In this document: positions 1-4,761 of the stretch, piece by piece
How positions within the stretch are numbered: the stretch's first letter is position 1
How the letters are laid out: each line of letters begins with the position of its first letter
From: JBBQWZ01 sp043788745
GTDB lineage: Bacteria > Acidobacteriota > Terriglobia > Bryobacterales > Bryobacteraceae
DNA: 6,846 bases
Direction of reading: 5' to 3'
Assembly: GCA_043788745.1 (NCBI GenBank)
Contig: JAYVTO010000166.1
Coordinates: forward strand, 1 to 6,846
The notes under the pieces: model-generated
Database searches by the model: none
Told to the model about the DNA's origin: nothing
The model's input: only the letters and a program-made list of their open reading frames with translations
Translations under genes and position numbers: made by a program

Positions 1-1
1 C

Positions 2-103
2 CAGGCCGTACAACTGAACCTGCCGGGCGTAACCGGCCCGCCGGTTCCCATTCTCTACATCGAGATGGATGGCACCGGAATACCGGTGGTGAAAAAAGAC
101 TGA
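2..103 (+). pseudogene. ISKra4-family transposase fragment (5' part outside window, stopped early)
   Basis: The frame starting at base 2 reads QAVQLNLPGV... and then PILYIEMDGTGIPVVKKD before TGA at 101-103. The block 'LYIEMDGTGxPVV' matches my memory of the conserved start of the DDE catalytic region in ISKra4-family transposases, where the Asp of MDGTG is part of the active site. In that family several hundred residues normally follow, including the other catalytic acidic residues. Here a stop comes only three codons after the motif, and the bases up to 183 do not resume the protein in another frame that I can see. A short (GA)n run at 102-114 sits exactly at the break and may mark the deletion junction. 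I infer a dead 3'-truncated insertion-sequence relic. The family call is from motif memory only. Confidence 0.5.
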
Positions 104-183
104 GAGAGAGAGAGCATGGCTGTGGTACCCGGCCCGTGCTATTCTGTAGGTTACGTAGTATTTGAAAGGATCTCTCCCATTCC

Positions 184-450
184 ATGAAGCCCGGAATTCA
201 CCCCGCCTACGACGCGACCAAGGTCATTTGCGCCTGCGGAAACGCGTTTCAGACGCGCTCCACCCACAAAGGCGACATCCGCGTCGAAATTTGTTCGAAC
301 TGCCACCCGTTCTTCACTGGCAAGCAGAAGTTGATCGACACGGAAGGCCGCGTCGACCGCTTCCAGAAGAAGTACGCCAAGGCAAAGGAAATCCAGGACG
401 CGAAGAACGTCGAGCTCGCAAAGAAGAAAGAAGCCGCGAAGAACAACTAG
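184..450 (+). CDS. rpmE: 50S ribosomal protein L31
   Basis: This is large-subunit ribosomal protein bL31, which sits at the central protuberance and bridges to the 30S subunit. The 88-residue protein opens MKPGIHPAYD and has the zinc-ribbon ligands of the C+ form: Cys16 and Cys18 (CAC), then Cys37 and Cys40 (CSNC). These are followed by the signature HPFFTGKQKL and the block DTEGRVDRFQKKY. After residue 64 comes a Lys/Ala/Glu-rich tail that makes it longer than the usual 70 or so residues and is probably basic and flexible. The ATG is supported by family length and by GAAAGGA at 164-170, a 13-nt spacing that is slightly long. It stands alone as a transcription unit, closed by the strong terminator at 470-500. 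Because all four Cys are present, it should be the zinc-containing paralogue, not the zinc-independent one. Confidence 0.97.
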   Translation: MKPGIHPAYDATKVICACGNAFQTRSTHKGDIRVEICSNCHPFFTGKQKLIDTEGRVDRFQKKYAKAKEIQDAKNVELAKKKEAAKNN

Positions 451-469
451 CGCGCTGTCGAGACGTGCT

Positions 470-500
470 AAGGGGCTGCCTTTCGCGGGCAGCCCCTTTT
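470..500 (+). terminator. Rho-independent terminator of rpmE
   Basis: The stem AAGGGGCTGCC (470-480) pairs perfectly with GGCAGCCCCTT (488-498) around a 7-nt loop TTTCGCG. The right arm runs into TTTT at 497-500. It lies 20 bases after the rpmE stop codon, in the correct orientation. Confidence 0.9.
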
Positions 501-514
501 GCTTGCTGCGGCTA

Positions 515-546
515 GGTTCGGTGCAAAGCACGGCTAGCACAGAACC
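515..546. repeat. Imperfect inverted repeat after rpmE terminator
   Basis: GGTTCGGTGC (515-524) and GCACAGAACC (537-546) form a 10-bp dyad with one G/A mismatch and a 12-nt loop. There is no T tract, so it is not a second terminator in the + direction. It could be an operator or a structured RNA, or may mean nothing. No gene starts immediately beside it. Confidence 0.3.
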
Positions 547-708
547 GAGACCCGTCAGGAACCATGAAAAAATCCCCCGGTCTGCTCGCCACTAAAGGCG
601 CCTGCAAAGAACCGCGAACGAAGTGAGCGGACGCGCGGCGCGCGTCATGACCGCCAGAAACGAACTGCGCCGCAGCAAGCGAAGGCTCCAAATCCGAGCC
701 GCGACCAG

Positions 709-761
709 AGCGGCCCGAAAGGCCGCGTCGGGAGCGGCCCGAAAGGCCGCGTCGGGAGCGG
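709..761. repeat. 24-bp tandem repeat, 2.2 copies, each a hairpin
   Basis: The unit starts AGCGGCCCGAAAGGCCGCG and is 24 bp long. Copies at 709-732 and 733-756 are identical, and a partial third copy AGCGG is at 757-761. Inside each unit GCGGCC and GGCCGC form a perfect 6-bp stem over a 5-nt CGAAA loop, so the array would fold as a row of identical hairpins in either strand. No gene function is implied. Confidence 0.85.
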
Positions 762-851
762 ATTCACCCATCGGCGGCCCGCCCTGCTGCTACCACAATT
801 TAACAACTTACAGGGTGGTTTCTGAAGAGTGAGCGGATCTCACCCATTCCG

Positions 852-952
852 ACCGCGCCCGAGATAACCCCGCGCGCTGTCACGGCGCGGGTACCTCTTG
901 ATGCCCACCAACCGCGCCCGTCAGTAACGGAGCGGATAGCGCACGGCGCGGG
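852..952. repeat. Two diverged copies of a GC-rich stem element about 60 bp apart
   Basis: Copy 1 (852-891) and copy 2 (911-952) both start ACCGCGCCCG and both end CACGGCGCGGG, with different bases between. In each, CCGCGCC (853-859; 912-918) can pair with GGCGCGG (884-890; 945-951). Copy 1 also has an alternative stem of CCCGCGC (869-875) with GCGCGGG (885-891). The conserved arms with variable middles resemble an interspersed hairpin repeat. One copy could also act as a bidirectional transcription barrier below the sigma operon, but there is no T tract. Confidence 0.5.
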
Positions 953-1001
953 ATCTGCGTCGCACTACGGTAGCCGCATCGATCTCGACGCAACGCGACG
1001 C

Positions 1002-1418
1002 CTAGAAGCCCGGACCGCTGCCGCGCCCGTGCTGCGTCTGCGAATCGCGCTGTTCCCGTTCCTTGCGCATCTTCTCGTACTCGGTGCGCTGGGTATCGGT
1101 GAGCATCGAGCGAACTTTCTCAGCCTGCTCATTGCGGATGGATTCGAACTCCGGCCGCGTGCGATCGCGCACGGCGTGATATTTCGACCGCGTGTCGTCG
1201 AGCACGCTTTCGAGTTTGGTCATCTGCTCGGCATTCAGGTTGAGGCGCGTCTGCATATCGTTGAGGTACTTCTTGCGGAAGGCCTCGGAGTTGGGCCGCG
1301 TGCTCATCGCGTTGACGGGGGCGACTGTATACAGACGATGCCCGAAAGCACCGACGGCAACGCCGCTCAAGAACAGCAGCCCGACATACATTGCGATGGT
1401 TAGCTTAGTCAGCTTCAT
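1002..1418 (-). CDS. Membrane-anchored Spy/CpxP-like (LTxxQ / CnrX-type) periplasmic protein
   Basis: The 138-residue protein has an N-terminal hydrophobic segment (about residues 6-25, LTIAMYVGLLFLSGVAVGAF) with no clear cleavage site, so it is probably a membrane anchor. A charged, all-helical periplasmic domain follows. Two LTxxQ-like motifs are visible: LNLNAEQMTKLESVLDD near 59-75 and LTDTQRTEYEKM at 106-117. These are the repeats of the Spy/CpxP/CnrX fold, whose members act as periplasmic chaperones or as sensors that control a sigma factor. No Cys and only three His (27, 81, 130) are present, so metal binding as in CnrX is not supported. The tail after 118 is polar and Gly-rich. It starts 21 nt after the stop of the upstream membrane protein, with GAGG in the gap, so it is the last gene of the sigma operon. 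I infer a sensor or effector role in envelope stress. Confidence 0.75.
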   Translation of the reverse strand: MKLTKLTIAMYVGLLFLSGVAVGAFGHRLYTVAPVNAMSTRPNSEAFRKKYLNDMQTRLNLNAEQMTKLESVLDDTRSKYHAVRDRTRPEFESIRNEQAEKVRSMLTDTQRTEYEKMRKEREQRDSQTQHGRGSGPGF

Positions 1419-1439
1419 TTCCCGGAGTTCCTCAGCTCA

Positions 1440-1775
1440 TCACTTCGGTTGCGAACTCCCCGCCTCGCCGCCCAGAACGCCGTCGAGGGCCGCGTTCTCG
1501 TCGGCGTGCTCAGCCGCGAGGACGTCGACGTAGGAGGCCGAGTAAACTTGCGAATTTTGATAACGCGGAATCAGCACCACCGCCATCAAGATCGTGAGAA
1601 CGGCGGCCGTCACCAGGTAGAACCCGGTCAAGCGGCGGAAGATGCGGCTGGAGTTTTGGCGCGCTTCGATGCGCTGCCACAGTCCGGGCATGAACGCCGC
1701 CGAGGCATCGGGATCGGGGACCGCGGCGCGGTAGGCCGCGAATGTTGTGTCCAGTCTGGTTTCGGAATTCTGCAT
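1440..1775 (-). CDS. Single-pass membrane protein, probable anti-sigma factor
   Basis: The 111-residue protein has a soluble N-terminal part (1-48, with an acidic/aromatic stretch PDPDASAAFMPGLWQRIEAR at 20-39). One transmembrane helix follows at about 51-69 (GFYLVTAAVLTILMAVVLI), then a short outer tail. Positive residues (RIFRRL, 44-49) just before the helix predict the N-terminus inside the cell. This is the topology of an anti-sigma factor that holds its ECF sigma at the membrane. The zinc motif HxxxCxxC of ZAS-type anti-sigmas is absent, so the role rests on topology and on position between the sigma gene (74 nt upstream) and the Spy-like gene (21 nt downstream). I do not recognise a named family. 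A small scaffold membrane protein is the alternative. Confidence 0.65.
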   Translation of the reverse strand: MQNSETRLDTTFAAYRAAVPDPDASAAFMPGLWQRIEARQNSSRIFRRLTGFYLVTAAVLTILMAVVLIPRYQNSQVYSASYVDVLAAEHADENAALDGVLGGEAGSSQPK

Positions 1776-1849
1776 TGCTCTATTCCGGCTTCCTGTAGCC
1801 TGTTGACTTCTCCGAACGTGGTTCCATCTGCCCTGGTGTAGCCGGCAGA

Positions 1850-2440
1850 CTAACCGGCCGAAGCGTCGCTCGACGCTTCGGCCTCCATCGCTTCAAACAC
1901 CTTCAAAACTCTCTGGCGGGCCCGGAACAACCGGACCTTCAGCGCGTTCTCGTTTACGCCGTAGACCTTCTCCAGCTCTTTGAGCGAGAGGCCCTCCACT
2001 TCCTTCAGGCTCAGCAGAATCCGGTCTTCGTCGGACACCCGGCCTAACAAAGATTGTACTAACTCCCGGACCTTGGTCTGGCGGCGGTCCTCGTCGTTCC
2101 GCCGGCCACCCGCGGCCGCGTCCGCCAGCATCACCTGCTGCTCACTCAAATCCGACATCCGCGATTCCTGGCGCCGCTTCTGCTTCCGCAGATAGTCATA
2201 GGCGGCATTCACGGTCAGCCGGTACAACCACGGCTCAAATACTTCCGGCGTCCGCAACTGGTCGAGCGAATAATAGAGGCGCAAGAACACCTCCTGCCCG
2301 ACATCCTCGACATCCTCCGGTCGGCCGATCAACCGGGCGATCGTGCCCAGAATCCGCTTCCGATACGTTTGGACCACCTGATTGAACGCCGCCGCATCGC
2401 CAGCCTGCGCCCGTTGGATGATTTCAAATTCAACCAGCAT
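1850..2440 (-). CDS. RNA polymerase ECF-type sigma factor (RpoE-like)
   Basis: The 196-residue protein has only the two domains of a group IV (ECF) sigma factor. Sigma-2 spans about residues 24-92, with PEDVEDVGQEVFLRLYYSL as the core-binding/-10 helix and EPWLYRLTVNAAYDYLRKQK after it. Sigma-4 spans about 126-180, with VSDEDRILLSLKEVEGLSLK and the helix-turn-helix ENALKVRLFRARQRVLK. A non-conserved linker (93-121) joins them. It directs polymerase to a stress regulon. The two downstream genes encode its likely membrane inhibitor and periplasmic sensor, so the three probably form one autoregulated operon. The ATG at 2440 gives a normal family N-terminus, but its ribosome site is poor: the purine run AAAGGGA lies about 30 nt upstream. 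I saw no better in-frame ATG. Confidence 0.93.
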   Translation of the reverse strand: MLVEFEIIQRAQAGDAAAFNQVVQTYRKRILGTIARLIGRPEDVEDVGQEVFLRLYYSLDQLRTPEVFEPWLYRLTVNAAYDYLRKQKRRQESRMSDLSEQQVMLADAAAGGRRNDEDRRQTKVRELVQSLLGRVSDEDRILLSLKEVEGLSLKELEKVYGVNENALKVRLFRARQRVLKVFEAMEAEASSDASAG

Positions 2441-2490
2441 GCCAACCGCATCCGGCGGCCGGATCGAACTTCCCTTTCGTCAAATAAGAA

Positions 2491-2517
2491 GGCGCGTCCA
2501 CCACCCGCTAGGTTACA
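2491..2517 (-). promoter_or_regulatory. Possible ECF-type promoter of the sigma operon
   Basis: On the minus strand TGTAACC (2517-2511) is followed, 15 nt after TGTAAC, by CGCGCC within GGACGCGCC (2499-2491), about 50 bases before the sigma start codon. An AAC-containing -35 with a short GC-rich -10 about 15-17 nt away is the usual layout of ECF promoters, and such sigma factors often transcribe their own gene. The -10 lacks the common CGTC, so this is a suggestion. Confidence 0.35.
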
Positions 2518-2565
2518 GGAATTGACAGAGGCCGGGAGATTCAAGAACCGCCGGAGTTATCCGAT

Positions 2566-3654
2566 ATGAGCGAGGTGATCTCGCTGAAGAAGTTCCTGGA
2601 CAGACCGCAGCCTCCAGCAGAGGGAGAATTCAGCCAAACAGTTCTGGCAGCCTACTGCAACTCATTGAGCGCGATGGCGGACAGCAGCGTCGATGCCTGC
2701 CCGCCCGTCGGCGCCGCGCTCCGCGAAAGCTTGCTCGCGCTGCAGACGGTCTTGAGCGCCAATCCGACGGCTGAAACCATTGCCGTAACCGGTCCGCGCG
2801 TACAGGCTGAGCTGAAGCAATGGGGATCGGGTGCGGCCGACTACTTCAAGAAGAGGGCGAACGAAGCCAAAGAAGTCATGATCATCCTCGCGCAAAGCGC
2901 CGAGGTGATCGGGGAGCGCGACCAGCGCTACGTATCGCAATTGCATGAATTCACCGTGCGGCTGGAGTCCATGGCCGGCCTCGAGGATCTTGCGGCGATT
3001 CGCGATCAGTTGGTGAAGAGCGCGGGCGATCTCAAGGCTTCCACCGAGGCGATGGCGGACGAGAGCCGCAAATCCCTGACCCAGTTGCGGTTGGATGTCG
3101 TCGGCTATCAGCAGCGGTTGGAGCATGCAGAGGAGAAGGCCGGCATCGATCCGCTAACCGCACTCGCCAATCGGCGGCGCGTCGAGTCGGCGCTCGATCT
3201 CCGCACGAGAAGCGATGCCGTCTTCTCCATCGCCATCCTCGATTTGAACGGCTTCAAGCAGGTGAACGATACCCATGGCCATTCGGCCGGTGATGAACTG
3301 CTGACCCAGTTCGCCACGGAGTTGCGATCGGCATGCCGCCCCGCGGATACGATTGGGCGTTGGGGCGGCGACGAATTTATCGTGGTCCTCGATTGCGCGC
3401 TGGCAGAAGCAACGTCGAGAATGCAGCGCATCGCCGATTGGGTCTTCGGCGAGTACACCATTCATGCCGGAGAGTCAACGCACAAAGTGCAAGTTGCGGC
3501 GGCCTACGGCGTCTCCGATCGCCAACCGGGCGACACCGCCCAAGCGATTCTGGAGCGCGCCGACGCCGCCATGTACGCGCACAAAAAGTCCGCCCGCGAC
3601 GCCCCGTTAGCCCCGGGTATAAACCCGGGGATTCCGCCCGCAAAGCCCCGCTAA
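2566..3654 (+). CDS. Diguanylate cyclase (GGDEF domain), soluble
   Basis: The 362-residue protein makes cyclic di-GMP from two GTP. The C-terminal GGDEF domain (about 193-343) begins DPLTALANRR. It has the metal-site Asp226 in ILDLNGFKQVNDTHGHSAGD and the intact active loop RWGGDEF (GGDEF at 267-271). The inhibitory I-site RPAD (258-261) stands exactly five residues before GGDEF, so feedback inhibition by product is expected. It ends with the usual RADAAMYAHK. The N-terminal 190 residues are helical, without membrane segment or recognisable PAS/GAF/REC domain. Residues 95-190 are rich in charged heptad-like stretches and may be a dimerising coiled coil. The start ATG has GGAG nine bases upstream. 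The gene diverges from the sigma operon across 125 bp. The final 17 or so residues (APLAPGINPG...) are encoded by a REP-like palindrome and are probably not part of the original protein. Confidence 0.93.
   Translation: MSEVISLKKFLDRPQPPAEGEFSQTVLAAYCNSLSAMADSSVDACPPVGAALRESLLALQTVLSANPTAETIAVTGPRVQAELKQWGSGAADYFKKRANEAKEVMIILAQSAEVIGERDQRYVSQLHEFTVRLESMAGLEDLAAIRDQLVKSAGDLKASTEAMADESRKSLTQLRLDVVGYQQRLEHAEEKAGIDPLTALANRRRVESALDLRTRSDAVFSIAILDLNGFKQVNDTHGHSAGDELLTQFATELRSACRPADTIGRWGGDEFIVVLDCALAEATSRMQRIADWVFGEYTIHAGESTHKVQVAAAYGVSDRQPGDTAQAILERADAAMYAHKKSARDAPLAPGINPGIPPAKPR
3609..3640. repeat. REP-like palindromic repeat, copy A (inside the 3' end of the GGDEF gene)
   Basis: The 32-nt unit starts AGCCCCGGGTAT and ends GATTCCGCCCG. 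Its centre is a perfect hairpin: CCCCGGGT (3611-3618), loop ATAA, ACCCGGGG (3623-3630). It matches copy B at 3711-3742 in 29 of 32 positions. A further palindrome, AACCCCGGGGTT (3653-3664), follows. The cluster lies directly downstream of the RAYT relic, the usual relationship between REP elements and their transposase. Copy A lies in frame inside the diguanylate cyclase coding region. Confidence 0.75.
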
Positions 3655-3708
3655 CCCCGGGGTTTCAAACGTTTCAACCCGAGGACGCTTCGCCGAACGC
3701 CACTCGCT

Positions 3709-4190
3709 CTAGCCCCGGGTATAATCCCAGTGATTCCGCCCGTGGCGCACGCACTCATGCGTATCGCGTACGTACTCGTCCCGACGCCTCCCCTTAATCG
3801 CCGAGTACTCTCGAAGAACCCCGAGCACAAGGAACTGTGAAAAAATCGACGCGTACTCCTCACGCCGCCCGACCATCGAAGCAAGCACCGGGTTTTTCTC
3901 GACGTACCGCAGTCCGATCCAAGATGGCTTCCGGCCATCGGACACGAGTAAAACCGGCTCTGCAGGACGGCCAGAGAATCTTTCCGCTCCGGAATCGCCA
4001 CCAGATGCACGTGGTTGGTCATGAGAGCATAGGCCAGTACGCGAGTGCCCGTATCCGCGAGGTTGTCGGCCAGCAGCGAAAGGTAGGTCCGCCGGTCGCC
4101 CGCAGTAAAGAAGACATTTTCGCGATTCGTACCGCGCTGGGTTACGTGATAGGGCAATCCTGGTAGGATGCAGCCAGCGTTTCGAGACAT
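3709..4190 (-). pseudogene. REP-associated tyrosine transposase (RAYT, Y1/HUH type), degraded
   Basis: The intact gene would encode a single-strand DNA transposase of the IS200/IS605-related RAYT family that mobilises REP hairpins. From ATG 4190 the frame reads a near-perfect RAYT N-terminus: ILPGLPYHVTQRGTNRENVF, then DRRTYLSLLADNLADTGTRV and LAYALMTNHVHLVAIPER with the HUH pair His-Val-His. After DSLAVL it jumps to QSRFYSCPM, skipping about 25 residues normally found there (in-frame deletion). After SHLGS the frame breaks near 3913-3920. The next family block, LRYVEKNPVLASMV, continues in a second frame from 3912 downwards, ending at a stop at 3709. A single missing base there would explain it. 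After REEYA (about 3850) I no longer recognise the family. At least two lesions make this an inactive relic. The adjacent REP-like repeats are its likely substrates. Confidence 0.85.
3711..3742. repeat. REP-like repeat, copy B (decayed palindrome)
   Basis: This is a same-orientation copy of the element at 3609-3640 with three substitutions, all in the right arm of the hairpin (TCCCAGTG in place of ACCCGGGG). The stem is therefore largely lost while both flanks (AGCCCCGGGTATAA and GATTCCGCCCG) are unchanged. It overlaps the 3' end of the RAYT relic. Confidence 0.7.
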
Positions 4191-4250
4191 GGCTGCATAC
4201 GTAGTGCCCGAAAACCCGCCAAACTCTCAAACTCGCTGTCCGCTCCGTCG

Positions 4251-4293
4251 CTTTCGCCGGAAAATGAGTTCGATGATTCTGTCTGTCCCTCGT
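4251..4293 (+). repeat. Left arm of 43-nt inverted repeat
   Basis: It starts CTTTCGC and contains the core GAGTTCGATGATTCTGTCTG plus TCCCTCGT (4266-4293), which is identical over 28 nt to the complement of 6689-6716. Over 43 nt, 39 positions match. It lies between the RAYT start codon and the damaged unknown gene. Confidence 0.9.
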
Positions 4294-4325
4294 GTGTCCT
4301 CGCGTTCCGTGTTCATTACGAAATC

Positions 4326-4640
4326 GTGGTTGTCCACGGCGTGGCGGACGGCGGAGTGGGATTCGAGTGGGAAGGGCTGTTCATCCACGATCCCTTTTCG
4401 GACCCCCAATACGTGGCATTCCCGGTGGACCCGGTTGCTGAGTACGGTGCCGCATACTTGGGGAGCATCTTTGTCACCGATCCGGCAACGGCCCTGAAAC
4501 TGGCGAAACGTCATTTGACGGCATACACCACCGAAGACCTCACCCGCTACTGCGAGAAGCATGGGTTCGACGCCGCTGCCATTATCGCCGCCGTCTGCGG
4601 GGTGGAAGTTATGAAATCGTCAAAACTCTTGAGGCGTTGA
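4326..4640 (+). CDS. Hypothetical protein upstream of the R-M genes, probably frameshifted
   Basis: I do not recognise this 104-residue product. It has the codon use and mixed composition of a real protein (FEWEGLFIHDPFSDPQYVAF, then TDPATALKLAKRHLTAYTTE and a C-terminal helix HGFDAAAIIAAVCGVE). It carries no membrane segment and no DNA-binding motif that I can see, so there is no basis for calling it a controller protein. The only available start near the open region is GTG 4326, without a ribosome site. The frame stays open upstream through the left inverted-repeat arm with no ATG, so the true 5' end may be missing. The sequence after the GGGG run at 4599-4602 codes better in another frame (next entry), suggesting that the stop at 4640 is not the original one. 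Confidence 0.45.
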   Translation: MVVHGVADGGVGFEWEGLFIHDPFSDPQYVAFPVDPVAEYGAAYLGSIFVTDPATALKLAKRHLTAYTTEDLTRYCEKHGFDAAAIIAAVCGVEVMKSSKLLRR

Positions 4641-4726
4641 CCGATGAGCAAGATGTGGGCGTGTGGTCGCACGTTGACGGAGCAACCCGCCAGCAAACCG
4701 CACGTAGACAGAACGGTTGGGGCTGA
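4599..4726 (+). pseudogene. Probable shifted 3' part of the hypothetical gene
   Basis: If one extra G is present in the run GGGG (4599-4602), the frame of the preceding gene continues as GGSYEIVKTLEALTDEQD, then VGVWSHVDGATRQQTARR and QNGWG, ending at TGA 4724-4726. This stretch looks like ordinary protein, whereas the upstream part of the same frame is Arg-rich noise, and the unshifted reading ends in only a few residues (VMKSSKLLRR). The restored gene would be about 133 codons and would end two bases before an ATG (4729) that is one possible start of the methyltransferase. A natural 1-nt deletion or a homopolymer sequencing error would both give this picture. Confidence 0.4.
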
Positions 4727-4761
4727 AAATGTTTCAGTGGCAGGGCGATGCGAGGACTGGC

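Larger units (their letters stand above)
501..1001. other. Gene-poor intergenic region rich in GC hairpin repeats
   Basis: I see no convincing gene in these 500 bases. One plus-strand frame is open from GTG 623 to 832, but its translation is dominated by RAARKAASGAARKAASGA, a direct product of the tandem repeat, and it has no recognisable family. The region separates the rpmE terminator from the convergent end of the minus-strand sigma operon. It contains the 24-bp tandem repeat (709-761) and the two stem elements (852-952) described separately, and no T-tailed terminator for the sigma operon. Confidence 0.6.

Noticed and set aside
564..626. 20-residue open frame MKKSPGLLATKGACKEPRTK with AGGA four bases upstream
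   Set aside because: The start context is acceptable, but it is too short to support, has no recognised relatives and nothing downstream it could lead.
623..832. Plus-strand open frame of 69 codons starting at GTG
   Set aside because: Its translation is mostly the tandem repeat read as RAARKAASG, it has no ribosome site and no family resemblance.
2522..2550. TTGACA as a sigma-70 promoter for the diguanylate cyclase gene
   Set aside because: At 17 bases spacing the -10 position reads GAACCG, which does not resemble TATAAT.
1721..3346. CCGCGG sites (1721, 2110, 3341) present in the left part but none seen in the R-M island
   Set aside because: The expected number in 2.5 kb is about one or two, so absence means little, and the recognition site of this enzyme is not known.
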